A stretch of DNA of 64,000 bases from an uncultured Eubacteriales bacterium (GTDB taxonomy: Bacteria; Bacillota; Clostridia; Peptostreptococcales; Anaerovoracaceae), in assembly GCA_902775345.1 (NCBI GenBank), contig CACYLW010000003.1, positions 1 to 64,000 of the forward strand, given 5' to 3'. The notes under the pieces are model-generated. The model had not been told where the DNA came from and made no database searches. It was given only the letters and a program-made list of their open reading frames with translations. The first letter of the stretch is position 1, and each line of letters begins with the position of its first letter. Shown here one piece after another: positions 35,181 through 47,886 of this stretch. Both the position numbers and the translations under genes were made by a program.

Positions 35181-35856
35181 AGCGGTGCATTTGGTCTCTG
35201 ACGACGGCACGGCCTGACCGGTATTTTTTGAGTTTGTTGCCAAGCTTTGCAGGGATCCAGCGGCACACTTTTTTACATCTCTTGTACATGAAATCGCCGA
35301 AAGTAGACGGATCTCCAATAGTAAATCTGTCCATAGGGATAACAAAGAATTCCCTGCTTGTGAGACTGAGATAATAATAATCCTCGTCGTAGAATACAGC
35401 ATCTATGTCCTTGTATCTGTTGCTGTATGCGGACAGCTCTCCATCACGGAAAAATGAAGCGTCATTCTGGGTGAATTCATATACGAATTCAGTACCATTG
35501 CGGTAATCCGCATCCGATCTTTTTGTAAGGGCAAGTGAGATATACTGACGGAAGAGTCCGAGAAGGACTATCAGTCCTCCTAATACCCAGAGAATGATCT
35601 TCAGCGCCTGGGTCTTAACGACAAAGCCCGGTGCCAATATCAGGAGCCCGTAAAGCACCATTCTCGCCGTAACTTTAGGATGAAACACGCGGTATGTAAA
35701 AGTGATATATGCTTTTAAAACACCTGAATCGCGTTTGGTCCTGATTTGATAAAGAACATCCTTTTGCTTATCAGAAACCTTAGTGGTTTTTTGAGCCTCG
35801 GTCTTAGGTTTTGACTGGGAGGAAGTCTTGTTGCTTCTGGTTTTGTTCTTAGCCAT
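35179..35856 (-). CDS. YcxB-like membrane protein, paralogue 1
   Basis: 225 residues. A Lys/Ser/Thr-rich N-terminal tail, the conserved block TKRDSGVLKAYITFTYR, two membrane helices (about 70-110) and a C-terminal YcxB-like cytoplasmic domain (RYKDIDAVFYDEDYYYLSLT, FVIPMDRFTIGDPSTFGDFM). It is strongly similar over its whole length to the protein at 55976-56680. The ATG is preferred over a TTG five codons upstream. Role unknown. Confidence 0.82.
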   Translation of the reverse strand: MAKNKTRSNKTSSQSKPKTEAQKTTKVSDKQKDVLYQIRTKRDSGVLKAYITFTYRVFHPKVTARMVLYGLLILAPGFVVKTQALKIILWVLGGLIVLLGLFRQYISLALTKRSDADYRNGTEFVYEFTQNDASFFRDGELSAYSNRYKDIDAVFYDEDYYYLSLTSREFFVIPMDRFTIGDPSTFGDFMYKRCKKVCRWIPAKLGNKLKKYRSGRAVVRDQMHR

Positions 35857-35902
35857 TGATATGGTCTCCAAATTTCTGTTACATAAAGCAGATTACAGAC
35901 AA

Positions 35903-35931
35903 AGTATAATCGGAATACTTCCGCTTGTAAA
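35903..35931 (-). promoter_or_regulatory. Promoter of YcxB-like paralogue 1
   Basis: Minus strand TTTACA (35926-35931), 17 nt, TATACT (35903-35908), followed by TTGTCTGTAAT. The 16-nt core ATACTTTGTCTGTAAT is identical at paralogue 2. Confidence 0.75.
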
Positions 35932-35970
35932 CTGCCGCGCCTGTCAGTCTTGTGATCATCAAAGTATCAA

Positions 35971-36005
35971 AAAAGCATATCCGTTTGACCGCGGATATGC
36001 CTTTT
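35971..36005 (-). terminator. Terminator of the leucine-type dehydrogenase gene
   Basis: GCATATCCG (35975-35983) pairs with CGGATATGC (35992-36000); on the minus strand a T run (TTTTTTGA) follows. Confidence 0.85.
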
Positions 36006-36028
36006 GATTAGTCCTGGTTGATTTGCAT

Positions 36029-37072
36029 TTACGCGTCAAGACCGTTTCTGATGCGGTTCTCAGCGAATTCTGTAGCGATCACGCCTTCAGGCTTTCCTGT
36101 CTCTTTGGACTCTTCGAGCATTCTGTAAACTGTGTTGTAGATGTTGTGTACCTGCTTGAGAACGTTCTCCTTGTCATAAGTCGTGAATGCTTCCTGACCT
36201 GCGTTGATTACTCCGCCTCCGTTGATGATGAAGTCAGGAGCGTACAGGATGCCGCGTGCCTTGAGCGCTTCGCCTGCAGCGTCGTCGTAGATGACGTTGT
36301 TTGCAGCGCCTGCGATGGCTCTGCACTTGAACTGCGGGATTGTCTTGCTGTTTACGACAGCGCCGAGAGCGCAAGGTGCGAAGATGTCACATTCAACGCC
36401 GTAGATCTCGTCTTTTGGAACCTCGGTTGCTCCAAGCTGCTCAACAGCATACTTCATTGCTTCGCGGTTTGAGTTGTTGCATACGATCAGCTTTGCGCCT
36501 GCTTCGTGCAGAAGCTCTGCCAGTCCCATGCCTACCTTGCCGAGTCCCTGTACAGCGATCTTCATTCCGTCAAGACTGTCAGAACCGTTCATGAACTGTG
36601 CAACAGCGCGGATGCCGTCAAATACTCCGATGGATGTGAAAGGAGAAGGGTCTCCCGATACATCTGCACGGCCTACTACGTAATCTGTGGTGCGCAGCAT
36701 GTAATCAGCATCCTTTGTATCGGTATTGACATCCTCAGCGGTGTAATACTTGCCCATGAAGGTGTTTACTGCTTCGCCGAATGCTTCGAACATGGCCTCA
36801 GTCTTCTGGGACGGGTGTGCAAGGATAACGCCCTTGGCTCCTCCGAGAGGCATTCCTGCAGCAGCGTTCTTGTGGCTCATGCCGCGCGACAGTCTGAGAA
36901 CATCGAAGAGTGCAGCTTCTTCACTCTCATAAGGCCAGAGCCTGCATCCGCCTACCGCAGGACCGAGATTTGTATTGTGAAGAGCGATGATCGCTCTAAG
37001 GCCTGCTTTTTCGTTGTTGAAATAAGCAACTTGTTCATGCCCATAGGCACGGATCATCTCAATGTTAGTCAT
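36029..37072 (-). CDS. Leucine/valine (Glu/Leu/Phe/Val family) dehydrogenase
   Basis: 347 residues, the length of leucine dehydrogenases rather than the ~450 of glutamate dehydrogenases. NAD-dependent oxidative deamination of branched-chain amino acids, or the reverse. Visible: glycine-rich NLGPAVGGCRLW, catalytic Lys in MPLGGAKGVI, the DVNTDTKDADYM segment with catalytic Asp, and the nucleotide-binding VQGLGKVGMGLAELL. It is divergent from the ilv/leu block, so it may aminate the 2-oxo acids made there or recycle excess. Leu versus Val or Phe preference cannot be settled here. Confidence 0.92.
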   Translation of the reverse strand: MTNIEMIRAYGHEQVAYFNNEKAGLRAIIALHNTNLGPAVGGCRLWPYESEEAALFDVLRLSRGMSHKNAAAGMPLGGAKGVILAHPSQKTEAMFEAFGEAVNTFMGKYYTAEDVNTDTKDADYMLRTTDYVVGRADVSGDPSPFTSIGVFDGIRAVAQFMNGSDSLDGMKIAVQGLGKVGMGLAELLHEAGAKLIVCNNSNREAMKYAVEQLGATEVPKDEIYGVECDIFAPCALGAVVNSKTIPQFKCRAIAGAANNVIYDDAAGEALKARGILYAPDFIINGGGVINAGQEAFTTYDKENVLKQVHNIYNTVYRMLEESKETGKPEGVIATEFAENRIRNGLDA

Positions 37073-37122
37073 ATGTATTTCCTTTCTTGCTTTTTAGTGG
37101 CTTTTTTTATTTGACATATTAA

Positions 37123-37151
37123 AAAGTAAACCACTTTATTGTTTGTGTCAA
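37123..37151 (-). promoter_or_regulatory. Promoter of the leucine-type dehydrogenase
   Basis: Minus strand TTGACA (37146-37151), 17 nt, TACTTT (37123-37128). AGTGG...CCACT symmetry (37096-37137) covers the -10 and start region and could be an operator. Confidence 0.75.
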
Positions 37152-37201
37152 CAAAAAACCACGGGTAAATTGTAGATTACCTCAAAAAATACAGAAAGGA
37201 A

Positions 37202-37230
37202 TTGTTCATACTCATAAATCGTGATAAAGT
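37202..37230 (+). promoter_or_regulatory. Likely promoter of the ilv/leu block
   Basis: TTGTTC (37202-37207), 17 nt, TAAAGT (37225-37230) with a TGA just before it (extended -10). The leader to the GTG start is only ~40 nt, too short for a T-box or leader-peptide attenuator, so control is probably at initiation. Confidence 0.55.
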
Positions 37231-37276
37231 ATTTGTTACGCATACAAGAAGAAACAATATAAGGAGGAAAACGACT

Positions 37277-38893
37277 GTGACTGGTGCAGAAGCGATGGTG
37301 AAATGCCTTGAGGCAGAGGGTATAAACCTGGTATTCGGCTATCCCGGAGTGGCGATAGCGCCTTTTTATGAAGGCCTGTATAACTCCGGAATCGAGCACG
37401 TCCTGGTGCGTCAGGAACAGAATGCCGGACATGCGGCGAGCGGCTATGCCAGGATGTCGCGCAAGCCTGCTGTATGTGTAGTTACATCCGGCCCGGGAGC
37501 AACCAATCTCATTACCGCTCTGGCGACAGCCTATGCGGACAGCATTCCTCTTATTGCCATATCGGGACAGGTATCGAGCAAGCTGCTTGGACGTGACGTA
37601 TTCCAGGAAGCTGACATGCGCGGCGCAACCAGATCATTCGTCAAGCACAGCTACCTTGTGAAGGATCCTGACGATATCCCGCGGGTCTTCAAGGAGGCGT
37701 TCTATATTGCGTCCACAGGCCGCAAGGGACCGGTCCTTATAGACATCCCGATGGATGTTCAGCAGGCTGAACTGAAAAAGCAGTTCAGTTATCCTGAAGG
37801 CGTGGTGATACGCGGGTACAAGCCTGAGATAAAGATCAACCCGATACAGCTGCGCAGGGTGATAAGCCTGCTCGACCAGGCGGAAAAACCTCTTATCTGT
37901 GCCGGCGGCGGAGTCATCCTCGGAAACGGCGAGCAGGTGATCCGCGAATTCTGTGAAAAGTTCAACATCCCTCTTGTGCATACAATGATGGGCATGGGCG
38001 TACTGCCGAAGAAGCATCCGCTCAACTTCGGGATGCTCGGCAACAACGGCAAGCCATATGCCAACAAGGCTGTGGGCAGAGCCGACCTGCTTCTGGTAGT
38101 AGGAGCGCGTATCGCAGACAGGGCCATTCCGAAGCCGGAGAAACTCACAAGAAGAGCAATAATACACATAGACATAGATACAGCGGAGATCGGTAAAAAC
38201 GTAGGACCAACGATCCCTCTTGTAGGAGATCTCAGTGAAATATTCGAGCTGATGCTTGACGGCGAAATAAGCCGCAAGGAAAACATCTGGATAGAAGAGC
38301 TTGATGAGATAAAAAGAAGTACTGTCGATAACCGCGTCTTCAGTGACAGGCTGGTGGATCCGAATCTGCTGGTGCAGAAGCTCTCGGAGAAACTTGACGA
38401 TGATGCCGTTTATGTGGCTGACGTAGGACAGAATCAGCTATGGAGCGCGGACAACTATATAATGAAGGAAGGCCGTTTCATGACGACCGGCGGAATGGGC
38501 ACCATGGGATATTCGCTCCCGGCTGCGATCGGAGCCAAGCTTGTATGTCCTGAGCATCAGACCGTTGCTGTTATAGGCGACGGGGCATTCCAGATGGCGA
38601 TGAATGAACTCGCCACAATGCGAAACAATAACGTGGATTTAAGGATATTGCTTGTGCGGAACAGATATCTCGGGCTGGTGAGGGAATATCAGCACAAGAA
38701 CTACGATTCGCATTATGAGGGCGTAAAGCTCAGCGACTGGCCTGACTACGGAAAGATCGCTGAAGCCTATGGGCTGAAATATGCTGAATGCGCATCGAAC
38801 AGCGAGCTTGATGAAAAACTCGACTGGTTCCTTGAGGGTGAAGGCGCGCGCATCATGGTGTGCGATGTTGACAGCGAAAACAATGTTAAGTAA
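37277..38893 (+). CDS. ilvB: Acetolactate synthase large subunit, copy 1
   Basis: 538 residues. ThDP enzyme joining two pyruvates, or pyruvate and 2-oxobutyrate. Catalytic Glu in RQEQNAGHAASGYAR; ThDP/Mg motif GDGAFQMAMNE ending in RNRYLG. It has GYPGVAIAPFYEGL where copy 2 has the more usual GYPGGTILYVYDAL, and LVREYQ where copy 2 has MVRQWQ, so the two are distant paralogues. The GTG start follows AAGGAGG at 37261-37267. The in-frame region upstream of the GTG is not needed. First gene of the 15-gene block; its small subunit follows after 15 nt. Confidence 0.93.
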   Translation: MTGAEAMVKCLEAEGINLVFGYPGVAIAPFYEGLYNSGIEHVLVRQEQNAGHAASGYARMSRKPAVCVVTSGPGATNLITALATAYADSIPLIAISGQVSSKLLGRDVFQEADMRGATRSFVKHSYLVKDPDDIPRVFKEAFYIASTGRKGPVLIDIPMDVQQAELKKQFSYPEGVVIRGYKPEIKINPIQLRRVISLLDQAEKPLICAGGGVILGNGEQVIREFCEKFNIPLVHTMMGMGVLPKKHPLNFGMLGNNGKPYANKAVGRADLLLVVGARIADRAIPKPEKLTRRAIIHIDIDTAEIGKNVGPTIPLVGDLSEIFELMLDGEISRKENIWIEELDEIKRSTVDNRVFSDRLVDPNLLVQKLSEKLDDDAVYVADVGQNQLWSADNYIMKEGRFMTTGGMGTMGYSLPAAIGAKLVCPEHQTVAVIGDGAFQMAMNELATMRNNNVDLRILLVRNRYLGLVREYQHKNYDSHYEGVKLSDWPDYGKIAEAYGLKYAECASNSELDEKLDWFLEGEGARIMVCDVDSENNVK

Positions 38894-38908
38894 CGGGAGG
38901 CGGATTCA

Positions 38909-39379
38909 ATGAAAGGGATCTTTTCAGTACTTGTAGAGAACAGGGACGGAGTCCTGTCTGCCGTATCGGGGCTTTTCGCGCGACGCGGCTTCAACATAGA
39001 TACTCTTGCTGTGGGTGAGACGGAAAACCACGAGATATCGAGCATGACAATAACATCCACGGGCGACCAGAGGACGATCGACCAGATCGAGAAGCAGCTC
39101 AACAAGAATGTCGATGTCATCAAGGTAAGGCGCCTGAGCGATGCCAAGAGCGTATGCCTGGAGATGATGCTCATCAAAGTGGCGTACAACCTTTCAAACC
39201 GCACGCCGCTCATAGAGTTCTGCCAGCTGATGGGCGCCAAGGTAATGAAGATCGCTCCGAAATACCTGCTGCTCGAGTATCATGCCGAGCCTGAAAACGT
39301 TGAGGATTTCATTAAGGCGATGAAAGGCTACGGTATCATCGAGATACAGAGGACAGGAACCATAGCGATGGAGAAATAA
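38909..39379 (+). CDS. ilvN: Acetolactate synthase small subunit, copy 1
   Basis: 156 residues: an N-terminal ACT domain (FSVLVENRDGVLSAVSGLFA, RRGFNIDTLAVG) plus a C-terminal regulatory domain. It binds valine in characterised enzymes and activates the large subunit. A short GGGGC/GCCCC hairpin follows at 39385-39397, before copy 2. Confidence 0.93.
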   Translation: MKGIFSVLVENRDGVLSAVSGLFARRGFNIDTLAVGETENHEISSMTITSTGDQRTIDQIEKQLNKNVDVIKVRRLSDAKSVCLEMMLIKVAYNLSNRTPLIEFCQLMGAKVMKIAPKYLLLEYHAEPENVEDFIKAMKGYGIIEIQRTGTIAMEK

Positions 39380-39434
39380 AAAAAGGGGCTGAGCCCCGCC
39401 AATAAATCAATTATAGAAAGGATACATAAAGAAA

Positions 39435-41141
39435 TTGAAATTAACCGGCGCAGAAATATTAATGGAATGCCTGCTTGAGCAGGAGGTAGATACCGTATTC
39501 GGCTATCCGGGAGGAACCATACTCTATGTATACGATGCTCTGGTCAAGTACCGCGGAAGAATAAACCATTATCTGACGGCACATGAGCAGGGAGCCTCGC
39601 ACGCTGCTGACGGCTATGCCCGCAGCACCGGCAAGGTGGGAGTGGCGTTCTCTACTTCGGGACCGGGTGCAACCAATCTTACTACCGGAGTCGCTACCGC
39701 GTACATGGATTCATCCCCGGTAGTATTTATTTCGTGCAATGTGGCTGAGAGCCTTATCGGTAAGGATTCCTTCCAGGAGGTCGACAGCACAGGCGTCATG
39801 CTTCCTATTACCAAATGCACCTTCCAGATCAGCGATGTCAATAAGCTGGCTGATACGGTGAGAAGGGCGTTCGCTATAGCAAGAAGCGGAAGGCCGGGAC
39901 CGGTATTCATCGACATACTCAAGAACGTTACTGCCGAGACGGCCGAGTATGAATTCGTTCCGAGAAAAGAGCATAAGAAGTCGGGAATGCTCGATGCTCT
40001 CTATGACCGCAACATGGCTGACCTTCACAAGCCATCAGTCGATGAAGAGGATATAGACAAGCTCATCAGCATGATAGGCGAATCAGAAAAGCCTATGCTG
40101 ATCTGCGGCGGAGGCGTTGTGAGAGGCAGGGCACACAAGGAATTCAACGAATTCGTGAACCTTATGGATGCTCCTACGGCGATCACGGTCATGGGAGGAG
40201 GAGGCATGGAAGGCCGCAACCCTCTCGCGACGGGAATGATCGGCATGCACGGCTCGCAGGCATCTAACATCGGAGTCAACGAGTGCGACCTGCTGATCGC
40301 AGTGGGCTGCAGATTCTCCGACAGGGTAGCTCTTGACCCGGAATCTTTCGCAAGCCAGGCAAAGATAGTTCACATAGACATAGACAGATCTGAGATCAAC
40401 AAAAACGTGCAGACCGACCATCATATAGTCGGTGACGCGAAAGAAGTGCTCAGGATGCTCAACGAGAGGCTTACCCAGCAGGATCATTCCAGGTGGAAGG
40501 AATACGTATTCTCATTCCCTCGGGAGACCTTCTACGATGAAGGCGGAGATACTCTGAATCCTAAGCAGGTGTGTGATACCATCGCAAGGATGATGCCTAT
40601 GGATACCATCGTCGCAACAGACGTCGGACAGCATCAGATGTGGGCGATACAGCATTTCCACTTTGACTATCCGGGCCAGCTGATCACATCAGGCGGTTTC
40701 GGAACGATGGGATTCGGACTCGGAGCTGCCATCGGCGCAAAGGTCGGCAATCCTGACAAGATGGTCATCCACATTGCGGGCGACGGAAGCTTCCGCATGA
40801 ACTGCAACGAGCTTACAACGGTCCAGCACTACGGACTGCCGGTCATCACGTTCGTGTTCGACAATCAGACACTGGGCATGGTAAGACAGTGGCAGAACCT
40901 TATATATAAGAAGAATTTCTCGGAGACAGACATGGACAGAGGTCCGGATTTCGTGAAGCTGGCTGAGGCGTACGGACTCCGCGGCCGCAGGGTCAACAAC
41001 CAGAAGGATCTCGCTGAAGCGATAGAAGAAGCGATGGCGTGCGGAGAGGGTTATGTCATAGACTGCATGCTGGATATAGACGAGATGGTAAGACCTATGG
41101 TGGGCGGCGGCAGCCACATCACCGACTTCATGAAACTGTAA
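39435..41141 (+). CDS. ilvB: Acetolactate synthase large subunit, copy 2
   Basis: 568 residues, canonical length and motifs: GYPGGTILYVYDAL, catalytic Glu in TAHEQGASHAADGYAR, GDGSFRMNCNEL leading to DNQTLGMVRQWQ. Starts at TTG after AGAAAGGA. Likely the main biosynthetic isozyme, as its sequence is closer to textbook IlvB than copy 1. Confidence 0.94.
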   Translation: MKLTGAEILMECLLEQEVDTVFGYPGGTILYVYDALVKYRGRINHYLTAHEQGASHAADGYARSTGKVGVAFSTSGPGATNLTTGVATAYMDSSPVVFISCNVAESLIGKDSFQEVDSTGVMLPITKCTFQISDVNKLADTVRRAFAIARSGRPGPVFIDILKNVTAETAEYEFVPRKEHKKSGMLDALYDRNMADLHKPSVDEEDIDKLISMIGESEKPMLICGGGVVRGRAHKEFNEFVNLMDAPTAITVMGGGGMEGRNPLATGMIGMHGSQASNIGVNECDLLIAVGCRFSDRVALDPESFASQAKIVHIDIDRSEINKNVQTDHHIVGDAKEVLRMLNERLTQQDHSRWKEYVFSFPRETFYDEGGDTLNPKQVCDTIARMMPMDTIVATDVGQHQMWAIQHFHFDYPGQLITSGGFGTMGFGLGAAIGAKVGNPDKMVIHIAGDGSFRMNCNELTTVQHYGLPVITFVFDNQTLGMVRQWQNLIYKKNFSETDMDRGPDFVKLAEAYGLRGRRVNNQKDLAEAIEEAMACGEGYVIDCMLDIDEMVRPMVGGGSHITDFMKL

Positions 41142-41154
41142 GGAGGTGCGGAGC

Positions 41155-42715
<1,561 letters not shown>

Positions 42716-42839
42716 TATCATCCACTGTCTGATGGCAGCAGGATCACAACATGCGTAGAACAAGTGGCTGCGTTCCACATCGCTCATTCCGCCCGGAATG
42801 GTCTCCGGCGCGCGGCCATAAAGATAATAAGGGTGAATT

Positions 42840-44501
42840 ATGAAATCTGACAATGTAAAAATCGGAGTTGACCGAGCGCCTAACAAGAGCCTCATGTACG
42901 CTCTTGGCCTGACGGAAGAAGAGATCAGCCGTCCGCTGATCGGTGTAGTCAGCTCATATAATGAAATAGTGCCCGGCCACATGCACCTCGACAAGATAGC
43001 CGAGGCAGTAAAGGCGGGAGTACGCGCCGCCGGCGGTACGCCGATCCTTTTCCCGGCTATTGCAGTATGCGACGGCATCGCAATGGGACATATCGGCATG
43101 AAGTATTCCCTTGTTACCAGAGACCTCATTGCCGATTCCACGGAAGCGATGGCTATCGCCCATCAGTTTGACGGACTTGTCATGGTTCCGAACTGCGACA
43201 AGAATGTCCCGGGCCTGCTCATGGCTGCGGCACGCATCAATGTACCGACCATATTCTGCGCCGGCGGGCCAATGCTGGCCGGCCGTCTGCCGGACGGCAG
43301 ACGCACCTGCCTCTCACACATGTTCGAGGCAGTCGGCGCATACCATGCCGGCAAACTGGATGAGGACGGAGTTCAGTCATACGTAGAGCATGCATGTCCT
43401 TCATGCGGATCATGCTCAGGAATGTACACTGCCAACTCCATGAACTGCCTCACGGAAGCAATAGGAATGGCGCTCCGCGGCAACGGCACCATACCTGCTC
43501 CGTATTCGGCAAGGATACGCCTCGCAAAGGAAACGGGCATGCAGATCATGAAGCTCGTAGAGAAGGATATCAGACCTCGTGACATCATGACTGAAGCTGC
43601 ATTCCACAATGCCGAAACAGTCGACATGGCGCTCGGATGCTCCACCAATACCATGCTGCATCTGCCTGCCATAGCTCACGAAGCGGGAGTCGACATCAGC
43701 TTCGACATGGCAAACGAGATCAGCGGCAAAACACCTAACCTCTGCCATCTGGCGCCTGCAGGCGATACATTCATGGAAGACCTTGAAGCAGCCGGCGGAG
43801 TATACGCTGTCATGAAGGAGCTGACAAAGGGAGACCTGCTCGACACATCGGTCATGACTGTCAGCGGAAAGACCATGGGCGAGAACATCGCTGACGCAGA
43901 CAATCTGAACACGGATATCATAAGACCTTTCGAAGATCCGTTCATGAAGACCGGCGGCATCGCAGTCCTCAAGGGAAACATCGCGCCTGACGGCTGCGTC
44001 GTAAAGCAGGCGGCAGTCCTGCCTGAGATGATGCAGCACGAGGGTCCTGCGAGAGTCTTCGATTCTGAAGAAGACGCGATCCGCGTAATCTATGACGGAG
44101 GCATCAAGGCGGGCGATGTAGTCGTGATACGTTACGAAGGCCCTAAGGGCGGTCCGGGCATGAGAGAGATGCTCAATCCGACATCAGCGATCGCAGGCAT
44201 GGGACTCGATGCGTCAGTTGCCCTGATAACAGACGGAAGATTCTCGGGAGCGACCCGCGGAGCTTCGATAGGACATGTAAGCCCTGAAGCAGCATCGGGC
44301 GGCAATATAGGTCTGGTGCATGAGGGAGACATTATATCCATAGATATCACGAATAAGACGATCGAGCTCAAAGTCTCTGACGAGGAGCTCGAAGAGCGCC
44401 GCAAGACATGGGTATGCCCTGAGCCGAAGGTAAAGACGGGTTATCTTGCACGTTACGCAAAGCTGGTAAGCTCTGCAGACAAGGGTGCGATACTGGAATA
44501 A
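42840..44501 (+). CDS. ilvD: Dihydroxy-acid dehydratase
   Basis: 553 residues. Forms 2-oxoisovalerate and 2-oxo-3-methylvalerate. Fe-S ligands appear in [10 protein letters not shown] and [19 protein letters not shown]; also [18 protein letters not shown] and the C-terminal GRFSGATRG. The 124 nt before it, the largest gap in the block, holds a small CATTCC/GGAATG hairpin but no gene. Confidence 0.96.
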   Translation: MKSDNVKIGVDRAPNKSLMYALGLTEEEISRPLIGVVSSYNEIVPGHMHLDKIAEAVKAGVRAAGGTPILFPAIAVCDGIAMGHIGMKYSLVTRDLIADSTEAMAIAHQFDGLVMVPNCDKNVPGLLMAAARINVPTIFCAGGPMLAGRLPDGRRTCLSHMFEAVGAYHAGKLDEDGVQSYVEHACPSCGSCSGMYTANSMNCLTEAIGMALRGNGTIPAPYSARIRLAKETGMQIMKLVEKDIRPRDIMTEAAFHNAETVDMALGCSTNTMLHLPAIAHEAGVDISFDMANEISGKTPNLCHLAPAGDTFMEDLEAAGGVYAVMKELTKGDLLDTSVMTVSGKTMGENIADADNLNTDIIRPFEDPFMKTGGIAVLKGNIAPDGCVVKQAAVLPEMMQHEGPARVFDSEEDAIRVIYDGGIKAGDVVVIRYEGPKGGPGMREMLNPTSAIAGMGLDASVALITDGRFSGATRGASIGHVSPEAASGGNIGLVHEGDIISIDITNKTIELKVSDEELEERRKTWVCPEPKVKTGYLARYAKLVSSADKGAILE

Positions 44502-44529
44502 AAAGCAATTTTCAACGACTGGAGAAATA

Positions 44530-46095
44530 ATGGAACAGGTAAAGATTTTCGATACGACTCTGCGTGACGGAGAACAGTCTCCGGGCTGCAGCATGAATCT
44601 GAGAGAAAAGATAGAAGTGGCCAGATGCCTCGAAAAGATGCATGTGGACATAATCGAAGCCGGCTTTGCGATCGCATCGCCGGGCGACTTTGAGTCGGTC
44701 AAGACGATCGCTGAGACTATCAGAGGCTGCACCATCGCCTCACTCGCGCGTTCGACCCCAAAGGATATCGACACGGCATGGGAAGCGGTAAAGGACGCTG
44801 CTGATCCGCGTATCCACGTATTTATAGCGACATCGCCGCTGCACATGGAGTACAAGCTCCGCATGAGTCCTGACAAGGTGCTCGAGAGAGCAGGCGACAT
44901 GGTCGCGTACGCAAAGAAGTACTGCTCCAACATCGAATTCTCGGCAGAGGATGCTACAAGGAGCGAACCGGAATTCCTCAGAAAGGTAGTCGAAAGGGCG
45001 ATAGCCTGCGGCGCAACCACCATCAATCTTCCGGATACAGTAGGATACACTACACCGGGAGAGATGCGTGAGCTTATCGAGGACATCAAAAACAATGTCA
45101 GGGGCGCGGAGAACGTCATATTCTCGGTGCACTGTCACAACGACCTCGGCATGGCCACGGCGAATGCTCTGGCCGGAGTGCTCGGAGGCGCAAGACAGGT
45201 TGAGTGCACCATAAACGGTCTGGGCGAGAGGGCAGGAAACACTTCTCTCGAAGAGATCGTCATGGCCATACGTACAAGGCAGGATGTCACCGGCCTTGCG
45301 ACCGGCATTGACACCACTCAGATCCACCGCGCAAGCCAGACGGTATACAACATAATCGGACAGACAGCGCCTCTCAACAAGCCTATAGTGGGCAAGAACG
45401 CTTTTGCGCACGAGTCCGGCATCCATCAGCACGGCGTGCTGGCCAACAAAAAGACTTATGAGATCATGACTCCGGAGTCGGTCGGCATCCATGTGAACAA
45501 TCTGGTACTCGGAAAGCACTCAGGCCGCCACGCGGTAGGTCAGAGGCTCGAAGAACTCGGATTCGTGCTGAGCAAGGAAGAACTCGACAGGTGCTTCGAT
45601 GAGTTCAAGACAGTCTGCGACAAGAAGAAAAACATCACTGATGCCGACCTCGAGGCTATCGTGACTCACAACACTAACATCGTATATGAAGATGAGGCTG
45701 AAGGATACAAGCTCGACTGGTTCCAGATGTCTACGAGCAACTTCACCACGGCGACATGCACTGTCAGTCTCGAAAAAGACGGTGAGAAGAAAGAGGACGT
45801 AGCTCTGGGAGACGGACCTATCGACGCGGCATACAACGCGATCGACTCCATAATCCAGCCGTCACCGCACAGCTTCGACATCTTCAACATCCACTCGATA
45901 TCCGAGGGAAAAGATACACTGGGTGATGTAACCGTAAAGGTCAATGCCTATGACAGGACGTTCACGGGAAGAGGCCTTTCGACAGACATAATGGAAGCAA
46001 GCATCAACGCTTACCTTAAGGCTCTTAACCGCATGGCCGCTTATGAGCGCAAGCACAGCGATGAGGCAGCTCCTATAAAAGCAACAGAAGCATAA
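44530..46095 (+). CDS. leuA: 2-isopropylmalate synthase
   Basis: 521 residues, with the catalytic TIM barrel (about 1-290; [37 protein letters not shown]) and the C-terminal regulatory LeuA domain (about 365-500) that carries leucine feedback control in known enzymes. The ATG is chosen after GGAGAAATA; an earlier in-frame start inside ilvD is not needed. Confidence 0.95.
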   Translation: MEQVKIFDTTLRDGEQSPGCSMNLREKIEVARCLEKMHVDIIEAGFAIASPGDFESVKTIAETIRGCTIASLARSTPKDIDTAWEAVKDAADPRIHVFIATSPLHMEYKLRMSPDKVLERAGDMVAYAKKYCSNIEFSAEDATRSEPEFLRKVVERAIACGATTINLPDTVGYTTPGEMRELIEDIKNNVRGAENVIFSVHCHNDLGMATANALAGVLGGARQVECTINGLGERAGNTSLEEIVMAIRTRQDVTGLATGIDTTQIHRASQTVYNIIGQTAPLNKPIVGKNAFAHESGIHQHGVLANKKTYEIMTPESVGIHVNNLVLGKHSGRHAVGQRLEELGFVLSKEELDRCFDEFKTVCDKKKNITDADLEAIVTHNTNIVYEDEAEGYKLDWFQMSTSNFTTATCTVSLEKDGEKKEDVALGDGPIDAAYNAIDSIIQPSPHSFDIFNIHSISEGKDTLGDVTVKVNAYDRTFTGRGLSTDIMEASINAYLKALNRMAAYERKHSDEAAPIKATEA

Positions 46096-46114
46096 AAAGG
46101 AGGGACCGGAGATC

Positions 46115-47383
46115 ATGGGCATGACAATGACACAAAAGATACTTGCGGCTCACGCAGGACTCCCTGAAGTCCACGCAGGTGATCTGATAGAGGCAAAACT
46201 CGACATAGTGCTCGGCAATGATGTCACTACACCGGTTGCGATAGGCGTATTCGAAAAAGCGGGCTTTACCGAAGTGTTCGACAATGAAAAGATAGTCATC
46301 GCGCTCGACCACTACACGCCGTGTAAGGACATCAAGTCAGCGGAGCTGTGCGTCATATCGCGTGACTTCGCGAAAAAGCACGGAATTAAGCATTTCTATG
46401 ATGTAGGGACCGTTGGCATTGAGCACGCTCTGCTTCCTGAGCAGGGAATCGTCGGCCCGGGAGACTGCGTGATAGGCGCAGACTCGCATACCTGCACTTA
46501 CGGCGCCCTCGGAGCTTTCTCAACAGGCGTGGGCTCGACAGACATGGCTGCGGGAATGGCATCCGGACTCAACTGGTTCAAGGTTCCTTCAGCGATCAAG
46601 GTGGAACTGAGCGGAAAGCCGGGTCCGTGCGTGTCGGGAAAGGATGTGATCCTTCATCTGATAGGAGAGATCGGAGTTGACGGTGCTCTCTACAAATCGC
46701 TCGAGTTTGCCGGCGAAGGAGTGGCCGAGCTGTCGATGGATGACAGGTTCACCATTTCCAACATGGCGATCGAAGCCGGAGGCAAGAACGGCATATTCCC
46801 TGTAGATGACAAGACGCGCGAATACATAAAAGACAGATTCAAAAGAGAGCCGGCAGTCTTCGAGGCGGATCCGGACGCTGAATACGAAAGAGTAGTGAAG
46901 ATCGATCTTTCGACGCTCGAGCCGACTGTATCGATGCCGCACCTGCCTTCCAACACAAAGACTGTCGGAGAGGCAGCGGGTACGCGAATCGATCAGGTGG
47001 TAATAGGCTCCTGCACGAACGGCCGCATGTCTGACATGCGGGTTGCGGCATCTATCCTCAAGGGCAGAAAGGTCGCCGACGGAGTGCGCTGCATAATCAT
47101 ACCGGCCACCCAGCAGATATACCTTGAATGCATGGAGGAAGGCCTGCTGAAGGTGTTCGTCGAAGCGGGATGTGCTGTTTCGGCACCTACATGCGGACCG
47201 TGCCTTGGCGGACACATGGGAGTAATGGCTGCCGGAGAAAGAGCGGTAGCGACAACGAACCGCAATTTCATCGGACGCATGGGACATACCCAGAGCGAGG
47301 TGGTGCTGGCAAGCCCGGCCGTTGCAGCTGCATCGGCTGTTGCCGGCTGCATAGCGGATCCGCGCGTTCTGGAAGAAGCATAA
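46115..47383 (+). CDS. leuC: 3-isopropylmalate dehydratase large subunit
   Basis: 422 residues, the clostridial/archaeal-length form. 4Fe-4S ligands in GSCTNGR and [28 protein letters not shown] and RNFIGRMGH are family signatures. Pairs with leuD, which begins 12 nt later. Confidence 0.96.
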   Translation: MGMTMTQKILAAHAGLPEVHAGDLIEAKLDIVLGNDVTTPVAIGVFEKAGFTEVFDNEKIVIALDHYTPCKDIKSAELCVISRDFAKKHGIKHFYDVGTVGIEHALLPEQGIVGPGDCVIGADSHTCTYGALGAFSTGVGSTDMAAGMASGLNWFKVPSAIKVELSGKPGPCVSGKDVILHLIGEIGVDGALYKSLEFAGEGVAELSMDDRFTISNMAIEAGGKNGIFPVDDKTREYIKDRFKREPAVFEADPDAEYERVVKIDLSTLEPTVSMPHLPSNTKTVGEAAGTRIDQVVIGSCTNGRMSDMRVAASILKGRKVADGVRCIIIPATQQIYLECMEEGLLKVFVEAGCAVSAPTCGPCLGGHMGVMAAGERAVATTNRNFIGRMGHTQSEVVLASPAVAAASAVAGCIADPRVLEEA

Positions 47384-47395
47384 GGAGGGGACATC

Positions 47396-47875
47396 ATGAG
47401 AGGAAAAGTATGGAAATACGGAGATCACATCGACACTGATGTCATAATCCCTGCAAGATATCTCAACGATCCTGACCCGGCTGCACTCGCAAGCCACTGC
47501 ATGGTAGACATAGACGAGAGCTTTGCGGGCGGTGTACATGCAGGCGACATAATGGTGGGCGGCTGGAATTTCGGATGCGGATCATCGAGGGAGCATGCAC
47601 CGATCGCCATTCAGGCGAGTGGGGTGTCGTGCGTGATCGCAGCGAGCTTCGCGCGCATCTTCTACCGCAACTCCATCAACATAGGATTCCCTATACTGGA
47701 GTGCCCTGAGGCAAGCGAGGCGATAAATGCGGGAGATATCGTAAGCGTCGACACAAAGACCGGAGTCATCACTGATGAGACCACCGGTCAGAGCTTCCAG
47801 GCAAAACCGTTCCCGGAATTCATTGAGAACATTATAGAAAAAGGCGGATTACTGTCTTATCTGAAGGATAAATAA
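47396..47875 (+). CDS. leuD: 3-isopropylmalate dehydratase small subunit
   Basis: 159 residues. Swivel domain with [14 protein letters not shown] and the [13 protein letters not shown] loop. The short form pairs with the short LeuC. AGGAGG precedes the ATG. Confidence 0.96.
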   Translation: MRGKVWKYGDHIDTDVIIPARYLNDPDPAALASHCMVDIDESFAGGVHAGDIMVGGWNFGCGSSREHAPIAIQASGVSCVIAASFARIFYRNSINIGFPILECPEASEAINAGDIVSVDTKTGVITDETTGQSFQAKPFPEFIENIIEKGGLLSYLKDK

Positions 47876-47886
47876 GGAAAACAGAC

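Noticed and set aside
37152-37276. T-box or leader-peptide attenuator before the ilv/leu block
   Set aside because: The leader is ~40 nt from the likely promoter; no T-box core, terminator or run of Leu/Val/Ile codons is present.
46589-47539. 316-codon antisense frame over leuC and leuD
   Set aside because: Both leu genes are certain; the antisense sequence shows no domain or start signal.
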